From a virus: a DNA stretch of 64,000 nucleotides. The notes below the pieces were generated by a model. The model was given only the letters and a program-made list of their open reading frames with translations, ran no database searches and was not told where the DNA came from. Positions within the stretch are counted from its first letter, which is position 1. Each line of letters opens with the position of its first letter. Position numbers and translations under genes: made by a program. Below, one piece after another: positions 18,012 to 26,589 of this stretch. The DNA lies in IMG/VR virus record IMGVR_UViG_3300048672_000512, positions 114,049 to 178,048 of that record; one strand, given 5' to 3'.

Positions 18012-18809
18012 TTAGCCTTCGCTGTAATCGAAGCTGAACTGAATGCTGTAGCGCACGATGTCGCCAGTTTGATCCAGCTGCACGTCATCGATAGACGTCG
18101 GAAACACACCAAACAGTTTGATCTCACGAACTACTTGCGGCAGATCGTCATAAAGCTCAAGACTCACAGTGGTTGAGTAGATAGACTTGTAGCTACCGGC
18201 ATTTGCTTTCCAGCTACGTGCAAGTTCTTGCCAAGCTAGAAAGGCGTCACGCGTAGACGAGTCTCGCGTTTCCACCAGCGTCACATTCCAGGTTCCATCC
18301 CACTGACGGCGACCTGCAAAGTTCAGCTTGATGCCATGAGCTTCAAGTCCAACTTGCTCCAGCTTTGAACCCGGAATAGAAGTGCTCAGCGCCTTGTAGC
18401 TGACCTCTCGTGAAAGACTGGATCCGGGAATGTTTGGAATCGTCAAATTCCAGTTCCACATTTGTAACGGCGTTTTGTTATCGCTTTGGCATTTAACCAA
18501 AGCCTCTTTATCTTTCGATAAAGACCAGACTATATCATCGGTCTAACGTGACCGTCGCGCGCTCGTGGGTGGAGTATTGTTTCCTCACCACCTAGTCGTT
18601 GAACCCACTCTCTTCTCTCGCTTTACGCTACTTAAGAGGCTTGGCTGCTGATTGTCCAATGCTTGATGTTTTTAGCGTTCACGTTCACTCTCACGAGTCT
18701 CGTTGTAGCCATCAAGCCTCTAAGGATGTTCCAGCAATTCACGCGATTTACCCTGGACCTGAAGTTAATCCAGCACACTCATCATTTCTTGAAGACCAGG
18801 ACGTGCCAT
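18012..18809 (-). CDS. Tail tube protein gp19-like, split by a group I intron
   Basis: Two exons: 18768-18809 (14 codons, MARPGLQEMMSVLD, after an AAAGGA ribosome site) and 18012-18497. Splicing out 270 nt joins them in frame to give 175 residues. The body (WNWNLTIPNIPGSSLSREVS, RRQWDGTWNVTLVETRD, VSLELYD, VREIKLFGVFPTSIDDVQLD) has the tube-protein pattern of T4 gp19. It would form the inner tube of the tail. It follows the sheath gene by 11 nt, the usual sheath-tube order. Without splicing, exon 1 meets a TAA at once, and exon 2 has only a TTG or an internal ATG at 18461. Confidence 0.85.
18498..18767 (-). ncRNA. Group I self-splicing intron (ORF-less, 270 nt)
   Basis: Minus strand. All four conserved core elements are visible in order: P (AATTGCTGGAA, 18729-18739), Q (AATCAGCAGCCAAGC, 18639-18653), R (GTTCAACGACTA, 18593-18604) and S (GATATAGTC, 18528-18536). 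GACTA in R pairs with TAGTC in S (P7). P1 forms between exon CTGGAT and intron GTCCAG, with a U-G wobble at the 5' splice site. The intron ends in G at 18498. Its first bases TAAC can pair with exon-2 GTTA (P10). P9 is a 7-bp hairpin with a GAAA tetraloop (18506-18523). No endonuclease ORF is present. Confidence 0.9.
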
Positions 18810-18820
18810 GTCTGTTTCCT

Positions 18821-20758
18821 TTAAGCAGACGCAATGGTCTGTTCATCAACGGTAAGACCTTGCTTGGAAATGAACAGCGTAAGCTGAACTTCACGAACGG
18901 CAAGGATCGGAGTGATAACAATAGACACTGCAAGAATGCCACTGTTCACAAGAGCAGCAGTGTTGTTGGTGTCGTCAATAACAACTCGATACGAGCTGAT
19001 ACCGCGACCTGCCTGAACACTTGTCAGATACTCTTCAAGAGCAAACTGCACCTGCTTGCGCAGAATGTCATCGTTCGGTTCTTGCAGTTGATAGATCAGG
19101 TAGTTGTAGCAACTACGCTTGATGATGTTGCAGAGAACACGAATGTTGATGAACTGCAACGCGCTGTTGGCACTGTACAGTGTGTTCTGTTCCCAAAACA
19201 CAATACCGCGTCCAACGAACTTGCGAATGTAGCTGATGTTTGAAGTAGTGACCAGCGTAGCTTCGCTATCCGTGTACGTGTTGCGAACGTCAACAACGTT
19301 GCCAAGAATCTGACCGCGATTCAAACCAGCAGTAGAGAACCACGGTTGGAACGCCCGGAAGGTGCGAGCAAGCAGACCTGCAATAACACCAGACGGCGGA
19401 ACGTACAGAAGCTTGCCATTGATCGGATCGGTTTCACGAACGTCCTGAGCAATCAGAGCTGCATACGAAGAGTTGACATTCAACGTCAGATTCTTGAAGT
19501 CAACGACGCTCTGTGCTGTTTGATTACTCGACGGTGCGTCAAGGTAGGCAATACAGTCAGAGCGATTTTCCGCAAGCGTTGTCATGTGCTGTTGCACAGA
19601 CGCAACCGTGCGGCCAGCGTTGATCAGAACATCAATCGCATACAGTTCACGATTGCTGAACTTGTCCCATGCAGCATTCACGTCTGCCGACGTGGGCGCA
19701 GCACCAGAAGTACCACCTGCAAGCGCCACGTAAGTAGCCGTAGTGGAAAGAACCGGAGTAGTCAGCAGCGAGGTGACGTTCGATTCAACGCGAATGTACT
19801 TAGAGTACGGATTGACGCGTTGCGTGATTTCCATCTGCGAGCCAGTCTCGTCAACCTGCTCAGTGACAGAACAAGTAAACGTTTCAACCGGCGTGACGCT
19901 AGAAAACGTCAGGTCAAAGACTTGCAACTTGAAAACAGGGCTTGGAGTGTTCGTGCCTGCAACAAGGATAGGCTGCGCACCTGCATCCGGAACAATGGAG
20001 CCGGTATCAATGTACGAAACAGCGGAGCCACCAACCTGAGCAATCAGACCGAGGCTTCCAGAAACACGACCGTAGATACGATAGCCAATTGCGTTCTCTA
20101 CTTTGTTCCACGAGAGGTTGACAGAGTTTGTCGTAGTGACAGAACCAATGACAACCGTGAAAGTAGCAGAGGCAACCGTCTCTGTGCCATCCTTTGCAAT
20201 AGATGCAATCTGGTACGTGTAAGTAGCCGGACTGAGCGAGCCACCCGTCGTTGACGAACCTGCTGCAGTGTTCGACGGAGCAGCAATGTTGTCAGAAATG
20301 ATGCGAACAGCAAGGTTGTTTCCGTAGGAACCAGGACCACGATTACTCGTGATCTGATAAACGGCTGTCTCTCCGCCACTGACGTTAACACCAAAGTCAG
20401 GAGACGTAGGAACAGCAACACCCGAAGAGATACCTTGAATTACAGTGGCACCGGAACCATCGATCTTTACCGATGCGCCGGAGCGCTTGTGACCAGTGCC
20501 AGGAGCACGCACGGCCCACAGGCTGTTGCCCTCAAGAAGAAAGTCAAGAGCGCAGTAGTGATCAAAAGAAACCGAAGCCTTCGGATCGCCGTAGTGAAAA
20601 CGGAAGTTGTCAGCAGAGCTGAAGAAGCGAGGAGTGTCATCGCCTTGCGAGCCAACGACCACAATAGCTGCCGTGCAGCCGCTCACTCCAGTAAGCGAGC
20701 TAGACAGGTCAACTTCAGAAATGCGTACGTCAGAAGCACGCTTGGAAAGATTAGCCAT
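18821..20758 (-). CDS. Tail sheath protein
   Basis: 645 residues, contractile-sheath type, starting MANLSKRASDVRISEVDLSS. It has the early VVGSQGDDTPRFFSS segment, a long middle, and a C-terminal LAVSIVITPILAVREVQLTL motif as in sheath C-termini. Residues about 175-275 add an Ig-like domain (SPATYTYQIASIAKDGTETV, VNLSWNKVENAIGYRIYGR). The sheath polymerises round the tube and contracts to drive injection. It lies directly upstream of the tube gene. Codons are more GC-ending than in neighbours, as expected for an abundant product. Confidence 0.85.
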   Translation of the reverse strand: MANLSKRASDVRISEVDLSSSLTGVSGCTAAIVVVGSQGDDTPRFFSSADNFRFHYGDPKASVSFDHYCALDFLLEGNSLWAVRAPGTGHKRSGASVKIDGSGATVIQGISSGVAVPTSPDFGVNVSGGETAVYQITSNRGPGSYGNNLAVRIISDNIAAPSNTAAGSSTTGGSLSPATYTYQIASIAKDGTETVASATFTVVIGSVTTTNSVNLSWNKVENAIGYRIYGRVSGSLGLIAQVGGSAVSYIDTGSIVPDAGAQPILVAGTNTPSPVFKLQVFDLTFSSVTPVETFTCSVTEQVDETGSQMEITQRVNPYSKYIRVESNVTSLLTTPVLSTTATYVALAGGTSGAAPTSADVNAAWDKFSNRELYAIDVLINAGRTVASVQQHMTTLAENRSDCIAYLDAPSSNQTAQSVVDFKNLTLNVNSSYAALIAQDVRETDPINGKLLYVPPSGVIAGLLARTFRAFQPWFSTAGLNRGQILGNVVDVRNTYTDSEATLVTTSNISYIRKFVGRGIVFWEQNTLYSANSALQFINIRVLCNIIKRSCYNYLIYQLQEPNDDILRKQVQFALEEYLTSVQAGRGISSYRVVIDDTNNTAALVNSGILAVSIVITPILAVREVQLTLFISKQGLTVDEQTIASA

Positions 20759-20775
20759 ACGCAGCTTCTCCTATA

Positions 20776-20964
20776 TCAGTTTTGCAGAGTGTGCGACTTG
20801 ACGCTAGGATTCTGAGCAGACCACTGTGTGTCCATTTCAAATCCTGCGGGAAGCTTGGCACGACTTTTCGGTTGAATGAAGACTTCAGTGCGTTGACCCG
20901 TTTCCGCATTCACGATAGTAGGCTGCACTTGAACGTCTGAGGTGTTGACAAGTAGAATTTCCAT
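20776..20964 (-). CDS. Hypothetical small protein, 62 aa
   Basis: MEILLVNTSDVQVQPTIVNA then a polar tail. Beta-rich, no domain recognised. It lies 17 nt upstream of the sheath gene and 8 nt downstream of the next gene, consistent with membership of the virion operon. Confidence 0.65.
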   Translation of the reverse strand: MEILLVNTSDVQVQPTIVNAETGQRTEVFIQPKSRAKLPAGFEMDTQWSAQNPSVKSHTLQN

Positions 20965-20972
20965 TTTCTGTT

Positions 20973-21341
20973 TCAGGCTTGAATAATGAGAACTTGAACT
21001 ATCTGAGAAACACTAGGATTGGTTATCACTACCTGTGACACAGATCGATCTACAAGATGCATCTTTTGCACAACCAGTTCATAACTGAGAGTTCCATCGT
21101 TGAACGTGAAGCTACAGTCAAGGTTGCCAGTTGTGTTTATCAGTGTAACTGCAGAAGGATTCAAGGACGACGGTGTGGTCCAAGTTTGTGTTTCACCTGG
21201 GTTGATAGTGAGGTAGCTATTTACCTGACCAGCAGTTGCCGAGGTATAGTTCAGGGACAACGTAGCGATGTTACGTCGAATGTTGTTGTCAGCTAAAAAG
21301 CAGCCGACATTGAATATCACAGCTTTTGTAGCTGACGGCAT
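20973..21341 (-). CDS. Hypothetical beta-rich protein, 122 aa
   Basis: Thr/Ser/Asn-rich, beta-strand pattern throughout, starting MPSATKAVIFNVGCFLADNN. No family recognised. It lies in the head/tail virion operon, so it may be a minor virion component. It has an AGGAGAG ribosome site. Confidence 0.65.
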   Translation of the reverse strand: MPSATKAVIFNVGCFLADNNIRRNIATLSLNYTSATAGQVNSYLTINPGETQTWTTPSSLNPSAVTLINTTGNLDCSFTFNDGTLSYELVVQKMHLVDRSVSQVVITNPSVSQIVQVLIIQA

Positions 21342-21368
21342 CGTTCTCTCCTAATTAAAAATGAAGAA

Positions 21369-21932
21369 TCACTTCATCGAATACGTTCCAGCTGCACCGA
21401 CGCCAAGAGTGATCTGAATTACAACGTCAGTACTTTGCAGCATCCAAGTGTTTTCAGTAGTAACGGCTTCAACAAGTGTCAGGCTACCAACCGAAGGACC
21501 GGAGTAGACGCTTACGGTTCCTGCAGTAGGTTTGACAGTAAGCTGCGTCAGGCCGGTGTTCGTGGTGTCAATAGTGACACCAGAAGTGATTGCAGTGCGA
21601 ACAATAGCAATTGCCGGAATTGCACCCTGACTTGACAGAACGCTCTGCTGCGTAGTAAGGCCACCAGCACCAGCACCCGGATCAACGAGCTGTTCGTTTA
21701 CAACGATAGCGCCGTAAACTGCGTCGTAAACGGTAATCGTGTAAGTGCGATCATCAGCAAGATAAACAGAAAGCGAACCCGTGCTGTCAAGATTGACTTC
21801 ACCTGTTGCAGAGAAAACAGCAGTGCCTTGCGCATTTGCGTAAACACGCGCACGGTTACCAGCCGTATCCTTGATGACGCAGTGACCGAGAGGGTAAGAA
21901 GAATAGCTTCGAGCGACAAGGGAAAGAGCCAT
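21369..21932 (-). CDS. Hypothetical virion-type protein, 187 aa
   Basis: Start set at ATG 21932 (AAAGGTGA upstream); a GTG at 21941 is in frame. The first about 90 residues look like a carboxypeptidase-regulatory or collar-type beta domain (GHCVIKDTAGNRARVYANAQ, LSVYLADDRTYTITVYD). The second half is Val/Thr-rich. It may be a neck or decoration protein; no firm homologue is recognised. Confidence 0.6.
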   Translation of the reverse strand: MALSLVARSYSSYPLGHCVIKDTAGNRARVYANAQGTAVFSATGEVNLDSTGSLSVYLADDRTYTITVYDAVYGAIVVNEQLVDPGAGAGGLTTQQSVLSSQGAIPAIAIVRTAITSGVTIDTTNTGLTQLTVKPTAGTVSVYSGPSVGSLTLVEAVTTENTWMLQSTDVVIQITLGVGAAGTYSMK

Positions 21933-21937
21933 TTGTA

Positions 21938-22666
21938 TCACCTTTGAGAAGATGGGAAGTTTGGAGAAGCAACCGTACTCACGGGAAATGAGTCGGCACT
22001 ATTGAAAGACCAGAACACCTGACCTGAGCTTGTAGAACCCAGATCATTAAGAGTTGAGTCAACTTGTATCGAGTCCGCTACCTGACCTTCAAGTAGCGTA
22101 GCCTTTGACAAGAAGCCGTACAGCGTAAGCGTTGTTTCCAGCGTGTATTCCTGAACGTTGTCCAGATCGGCTTCTCGAAGGGGCAGATCGACGTGGTCTT
22201 CCAACAGTGTGCCTATTGAAAATGCCGTCTTGCCGTAGTCAATATCAAACTTCAGAGCACCATCTTGACCTGAGAACATCCAGGTATTTGCAAACGTCAG
22301 AAGGTCTGTGTGTTTGTTGGTAACGTAGGTTACCCCTATGACAATGTCAACAGGCAGATACACAACTCGAAAGGTTCGCTTCTCGTCTGTTGTCACTATA
22401 GACACTCGGCCGCGAGAAGAGGACGCTTTGTTCGAGCCACGGTCTGTTGACTTCGTATAGCTTTGTAGCGATAGAACAGCATACGGGTATTCAACTGTAC
22501 CGCTGAATAGCTGTTGAATAGCTCGCACCTTATCGGTAGATGTAGTCCAGGCAACAGGACATCGAAACATGCGCTGAAAGTTTGTCTCCAGACCGTTGAA
22601 TATGAAGTACTCAACTGGCTTCAGCTTCAAGTTCAGGCCGCTTGCTTGACCGTTAGTAGCCGCCAT
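21938..22666 (-). CDS. Hypothetical structural protein, 242 aa
   Basis: Starts MAATNGQASGLNLKLKPVEY. Residues 40-200 are beta-rich (AVLSLQSYTKSTDRGSN, TFRVVYLPVDIVIGVTYVTN, TLYGFLSK), the kind of sequence seen in tail-completion or neck proteins. I do not recognise the family. It lies 1 nt downstream of the ART-like gene and 5 nt upstream of the next. Confidence 0.6.
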   Translation of the reverse strand: MAATNGQASGLNLKLKPVEYFIFNGLETNFQRMFRCPVAWTTSTDKVRAIQQLFSGTVEYPYAVLSLQSYTKSTDRGSNKASSSRGRVSIVTTDEKRTFRVVYLPVDIVIGVTYVTNKHTDLLTFANTWMFSGQDGALKFDIDYGKTAFSIGTLLEDHVDLPLREADLDNVQEYTLETTLTLYGFLSKATLLEGQVADSIQVDSTLNDLGSTSSGQVFWSFNSADSFPVSTVASPNFPSSQR

Positions 22667-22667
22667 A

Positions 22668-23399
22668 TCAGTATATCCTTTCTACATAAGCATGGAGTGG
22701 CTTCATGTCTTCATGGTACACGATCACTTCATACTCTTGTTCAAAAGGAGCTACCATCAAGCTGTGAGTCGCCCATAAGAGATGCTGCCTTTGCATTTCT
22801 AGTCTATCTTCAACTTCATGGAAGTCGTGCAATTCCATAGGGCTGGAAACACCTATGACTTTCAGCACCTCTTTGAAGTCTTCCCGCATTGCCGCGCCAG
22901 TCTTGTAAGTCCAGACAACATCCTTCGGATTCGGCTTTATGCTGAAAAGAATGTCGCAGTGCCCTGCGTCACGTGCTGGTATTTTTATCGTTCGCAAGTC
23001 TGTGTATGACAAGCATGACTTGTGTGGAGTAACCGCTATGGTATCGCCTACTTCCAAACCCTCTGGACGCTCTCGTATGTCATGAACACGGTACACAACT
23101 TTGGGTGTATATAACTCTTTTCTATACAAAACTCTACCAAAGTAAGCAAGCAGGTTCATGCCACGTTGATAGCTCTTGTTTGAACCTAGGTGCGCTGCTA
23201 GGTCTATCTGAGCGTCTAACACCGTTTCTGCTCCCATGTAGACAGAGCCAAACCAGTGTGTTGCTGCAGTAAACGTGTTTACGTAAGTAAGAAGCTCGTT
23301 GGGATTATCGGAGGCAAGGAGCTTTGAAAGAAAGGCGCCGAACCGATTAACTTTTGCAATGGATGCTATTCCAGCATTCCAGTCGATAGGTTGCGTCAT
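22668..23399 (-). CDS. ADP-ribosyltransferase-like protein 1
   Basis: 243 residues. Three spaced elements fit the R-S-E class of ADP-ribosyltransferases: KVVYRVHDIRE (Arg), then GDTIAVTPHKSCLSYTDL (a Ser-x-Ser/Thr strand), then FEQEYEVIVYHEDMKP near the C-terminus (a Glu-x-Glu before a final strand). Such enzymes transfer ADP-ribose from NAD+ to host proteins and are sometimes packaged in phage heads. It is clearly related to the next gene upstream. It overlaps that gene by 4 nt (ATGA). The enzyme call is pattern-based and not certain. Confidence 0.5.
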   Translation of the reverse strand: MTQPIDWNAGIASIAKVNRFGAFLSKLLASDNPNELLTYVNTFTAATHWFGSVYMGAETVLDAQIDLAAHLGSNKSYQRGMNLLAYFGRVLYRKELYTPKVVYRVHDIRERPEGLEVGDTIAVTPHKSCLSYTDLRTIKIPARDAGHCDILFSIKPNPKDVVWTYKTGAAMREDFKEVLKVIGVSSPMELHDFHEVEDRLEMQRQHLLWATHSLMVAPFEQEYEVIVYHEDMKPLHAYVERIY

Positions 23400-24283
23400 G
23401 AGCCTTCCTCTTCGTCCTCTTCCCTTTTCATTATGGAAGACAGCTTAGCTTCAAACGGTTTCATTCCGGTGTGCACTATGACTTCAGCCTCTTCAAAGAG
23501 TGGCATATAGCTTAGCTTTGTAAGCAGGTTAGCTACAATGTAGAACAGTGCTAGATTGGTTTTGAAACCGTATCGAATGCTTTGTAGATCGCAAGTGCGT
23601 TCTAAGTTATAGACGCTACTGTAGCTAGCTACCGATGGGTCTTCTAAAGCTCTAGTGTTGCCCAACTTTGCAGCATACTCGTCATACAGTCTGTTTTCTT
23701 TTGTCAGAAAGTTTACGCAGTCAGTGTTCCACAGGATAGCGGCGGCTGCAAAGCCGGATTCAAGAACAACATCAAAATTGCCTTCTGTCCTACCGGGTAC
23801 TTCTTTGATGTTGCGCTTGGAAAACGAGAGGCATGACTTGTGTGGCTTCACGGAAACCATGTCACCTACTCTAGGCTGAAATCTGGACCCTTCAAGAGCA
23901 AGATCGTGCAGTCGATATAGCTTAGGTTCGTCCTTGATAACTGGGTGTAGCTGCAGCTTTTTCAGCGTTGCAAACATGGAAACCGAATCTTTGTAGTTCC
24001 ACATGCTAGATTCAAGAACCACTGGATCCGCTGAGTAGTCTTCGCTTCCACTGTACAGCTCGCCAAACCATTCTTTTGCAGCGTACAGGGCTAGCAACCA
24101 TCTCTTAGGATCACGCCGGCAAGCCTTATAGAATTTGCCTGCAGTTGAAACTTGCAGCTTTTCAGGAAGATTCTCATGAAAAGCTAGTATCTCTTCTTCT
24201 GAAGGTAACATGACTGTAGCGTTTTCAACGGGACAAAGAAAAACGGGGAGCTGGATTAGCTCCATCTCCCCGTGTGCGTACAT
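23396..24283 (-). CDS. ADP-ribosyltransferase-like protein 2
   Basis: 295 residues, related to the next gene along the same three elements: KLYRLHDLALEG, GDMVSVKPHKSCLSFSKRN and LFEEAEVIVHTGMKPFEAKL. They fit Arg, Ser-x-Ser and Glu-x-Glu of the ART fold. The C-terminus is a run of acidic residues. The start is uncertain: ATG 24283 and ATG 24265 both lie in a hairpin terminator (24243-24273), and ATG 24229 lies after it without a clear ribosome site. It sits between capsid and tail genes, so it may be virion-packaged. Confidence 0.5.
   Translation of the reverse strand: MYAHGEMELIQLPVFLCPVENATVMLPSEEEILAFHENLPEKLQVSTAGKFYKACRRDPKRWLLALYAAKEWFGELYSGSEDYSADPVVLESSMWNYKDSVSMFATLKKLQLHPVIKDEPKLYRLHDLALEGSRFQPRVGDMVSVKPHKSCLSFSKRNIKEVPGRTEGNFDVVLESGFAAAAILWNTDCVNFLTKENRLYDEYAAKLGNTRALEDPSVASYSSVYNLERTCDLQSIRYGFKTNLALFYIVANLLTKLSYMPLFEEAEVIVHTGMKPFEAKLSSIMKREEDEEEGS
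24243..24273 (-). terminator. Intrinsic terminator overlapping a gene start
   Basis: ACGGGGAG pairs with CTCCCCGT around an inner TGGA/TCCA helix. On the minus strand it is followed by TTTTTCTTTG. It lies at the end of the capsid operon but within the first codons annotated for the ART-like gene. Confidence 0.7.
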
Positions 24284-24314
24284 AGCTGCGATATACGAAA
24301 GTGCATAGCAAGCG

Positions 24315-24764
24315 TTAACGCTTGCGGTTAGCAGCTTGAATGTTAGCCAGTGCCTTGCTAAGAGTCGAAACTCTAGCCGCTGCTATTTCCTCTTGCTGCT
24401 TATTGAGGCTGACGTCTACCGGAGCAGCACCATCCTCATACATGTCTTCCTCTGCTATACCGCCAACGTCTTCATCGTTAGCATCTGCCTTGATTGGAAG
24501 TTTGCTGAATCGAAGTTGGGACGCCTGCAGTTGTTTCATGAAGTCAGCCTTTGTAGCTTTCTTCCGATTAACTTTAGGTTCCGTGTCTGTCTTTTCAACA
24601 GGGGCTTTCAAACGAGCAGCTGACGGCTTCAAGATACCCGGAGACGCAGCTGTTACGGTTAGCGCCTCGCTGGCAAGCTCAGCAAAAAGCGCGGCTGCTT
24701 CTACTGTCTTGTTAGCGTGGTACAGTGCAATCGCTGCCTCTACTTTTCGATAATTAACTTTCAT
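24315..24764 (-). CDS. Hypothetical protein, 149 aa
   Basis: Alanine-rich helical N-terminus, Lys/Pro-rich middle and an acidic patch (DEDVGGIAEEDMYEDG) before a helical end. No domain recognised. It directly follows the capsid gene, so a head accessory role is possible. GAGGTAGGCG upstream of ATG 24764 serves as ribosome site. Confidence 0.65.
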   Translation of the reverse strand: MKVNYRKVEAAIALYHANKTVEAAALFAELASEALTVTAASPGILKPSAARLKAPVEKTDTEPKVNRKKATKADFMKQLQASQLRFSKLPIKADANDEDVGGIAEEDMYEDGAAPVDVSLNKQQEEIAAARVSTLSKALANIQAANRKR

Positions 24765-24783
24765 CGCCTACCTCGAAAGTAGA

Positions 24784-24804
24784 GGGGCGGGATCATCCCG
24801 CCCC
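24784..24804 (-). terminator. GC-rich hairpin after the capsid gene
   Basis: GGGGCGGGA and TCCCGCCCC form a 9-bp perfect stem with a 3-nt loop just past the capsid stop. The downstream T-run is weak (TCTACTTT), so it may be a partial terminator or an mRNA 3'-end stabiliser. Confidence 0.6.
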
Positions 24805-24809
24805 CTGTA

Positions 24810-25880
24810 TTAGACGCGCTTACCAGCAGCAACCGTGCGAGTGTTGCAAACGCTCATTGCAAGCGATTCGCTAAGCAGCCAGCCGCGACCGATCATCTTT
24901 TCAGTGGTGCCGTCAATCGGTTGACTGTCAACACCGCCACGATCAGCATAGGCGCCGTGGAAAGCCGGATCGCTCAGAACGAAGAATTCGCCAGCGTTCA
25001 TGACCTTGTGTTCCGGGTGACGATACGATTCCGAAACCAGAGTCATACCGTACAGCACGCCGAGTTCACCAGTCATGATAAGTTCATGCTTAGCAACCGG
25101 TTCAATGGCTTGAATGAACGAAGCGTCACCGACGATGTCAACAAACAGATCCGAAGCCATCAGGCAGTACATAGCCTTCATGCCCCACTGAACAACGTTC
25201 TGACGAACGGCCATCAGCGTCGAAGGCGACATCGTGCCGCTGATCAGCGACAGGTTGTTGTCAACACCGATTGCGTTGCGCAACAGGTTGGTGTACATGC
25301 GGTCTTCAGTGACCATCACACCTTCCAGAGCTTCAACGTGCTTTTCTTCCAGCACATCGGTGTTGCTTTGGTTGATTTCGTTCTGCGGAACGAAGATGCG
25401 ACTCACAACCTGAAATTCCGGCGGAGTGAACCACTTGTCAGTCAGGACTTGAGTTTCAACCTTCGTCGGGCCAGTAACGGTAATAGCCGAAGCGTTCTTG
25501 CGACGAACCGGGAAGCGAGCGATGTCACCTTGACGCAGGTCGATCCGATTAAGGAAACGACGCATGTAACCCTTACGGTTTGCAGTCATGTAGACTTCAT
25601 TCGCCATCTTTTCACCGAGAATGCGGTGAGCAGTCGGATCATCAAAAGCAGCTTGAATCAGAACGCGGTTGCGTGCAGAAATCTCAGCAGCTTCTTCGGC
25701 TTGACTTGCGGTGATGACGCCGCCATCGGCAGCAGCGGTCATGAGCTGCATAGCGTTAGCAAGCAGATCTTTCTTGGACGAAGCATTGACTTCGCCGTTA
25801 TTACCGATAGCGCGTTCGCTACGGCCACTAAAGCGCAGATCGGTTGCAACAACGGGTTGCTTCGAGGACTTGATAGTCAT
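24810..25880 (-). CDS. Major capsid protein, HK97-fold type
   Basis: 356 residues. Features typical of large-phage capsid proteins: a polar N-terminal about 60 residues, NEVYMTANRKGYMRRFLNRI, FTPPEFQVVSRIFVPQNEIN, VTEDRMYTNLLRNAIG, and a C-terminal GRGWLLSESLAMSVCNTRTV segment. It forms the icosahedral shell. Codon choice is strongly GC-ending, unlike the small early genes, as expected for the most abundant virion protein. It is flanked upstream by a candidate decoration gene and the acidic scaffold-like gene, and downstream by a GC-rich hairpin. Confidence 0.8.
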   Translation of the reverse strand: MTIKSSKQPVVATDLRFSGRSERAIGNNGEVNASSKKDLLANAMQLMTAAADGGVITASQAEEAAEISARNRVLIQAAFDDPTAHRILGEKMANEVYMTANRKGYMRRFLNRIDLRQGDIARFPVRRKNASAITVTGPTKVETQVLTDKWFTPPEFQVVSRIFVPQNEINQSNTDVLEEKHVEALEGVMVTEDRMYTNLLRNAIGVDNNLSLISGTMSPSTLMAVRQNVVQWGMKAMYCLMASDLFVDIVGDASFIQAIEPVAKHELIMTGELGVLYGMTLVSESYRHPEHKVMNAGEFFVLSDPAFHGAYADRGGVDSQPIDGTTEKMIGRGWLLSESLAMSVCNTRTVAAGKRV

Positions 25881-25911
25881 ACTTTTCTCTTTAATGGGTT
25901 GTGTTCAAAGA

Positions 25912-26589
25912 TTAGGCGGCAGCGTTAAAGCTGATGCCCAGGTACGGATAGTCGGCCGACGGAGCTTGCACGATGGTTCCAGGAATTGCGGAACCCGAGC
26001 CAGCCTGATTGGTGATTTGACCGTTAGCTGCAAGCTTCAGACCAGTTGCGGTGAACCAGTTAACCGAAGAATCAAACTGATCAGTGAACACAATGCCGGT
26101 TTGCACAACCGAAACCGAACCAAAGATGTTGCCAGTGAAACCACCGGGTTGCACGTTACCAGCAATCGACTGTGCGTCCGAGACGCTCAGCGTGGTGCGG
26201 TAGTAAACGGTGACAGTGAGGCCAACTGCAGTGGTCAGCGTGACGGCGTTACCTGTGGTGCTTGCAATAACAATCGAACTGTTGTCAGCGTTATTGACAG
26301 CGACCAGCGTACCAGTGACCGGAGTCTTGGCAAGAGTAACGACGTTACCGGCCGGCACAACAAAAGTTTCTGCTTTGACCGTCGTGGTCGGCAGGAACGG
26401 TGCAGCCGAAGTTTGAACAAAGCTGATACCAGCAAAGACTTCAGTACCCGAACCGGTAGCCGGCTTGACGGTACGAACGCCGTTGGTGGTGGTAGCAACC
26501 ATTGCCTGACCGTCAGCGGTCAGGACAGTACCGGTAGCCAGCAGAATTTCGGTGGCACGGTTGAAATTGGAAAAAGGACCGTAGATCAT
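25912..26589 (-). CDS. Putative head decoration/virion protein
   Basis: 225 residues, almost free of Lys/Arg and rich in Thr, Val, Ala and Gly, with beta-strand alternation (TGTVLTADGQAMVATTTNG, FVVPAGNVVTLAKTPVTG). This resembles capsid decoration or head-fibre proteins. It lies just upstream of the capsid gene (31-nt gap) and shares its GC-ending codons. No named family recognised. Confidence 0.6.
   Translation of the reverse strand: MIYGPFSNFNRATEILLATGTVLTADGQAMVATTTNGVRTVKPATGSGTEVFAGISFVQTSAAPFLPTTTVKAETFVVPAGNVVTLAKTPVTGTLVAVNNADNSSIVIASTTGNAVTLTTAVGLTVTVYYRTTLSVSDAQSIAGNVQPGGFTGNIFGSVSVVQTGIVFTDQFDSSVNWFTATGLKLAANGQITNQAGSGSAIPGTIVQAPSADYPYLGISFNAAA

Noticed and set aside
18012-18500. 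Tail tube gene starting at TTG 18500
   Set aside because: TTG 18500 lies at the intron's 3' end. Exon 1 with ATG 18809 and a good ribosome site gives a more complete tube N-terminus after splicing.
18599-19243. Plus-strand open frame of 214 codons
   Set aside because: Overlaps the group I intron and the sheath gene on the other strand; Cys/His-rich translation without features.
19346-20254. Plus-strand open frame of 302 codons
   Set aside because: Wholly antisense to the sheath gene, Arg/Asn/Cys-rich, no start signal.
24921-25928. Plus-strand open frame of 335 codons
   Set aside because: Antisense to the capsid gene, whose strong codon bias removes stops on the other strand.
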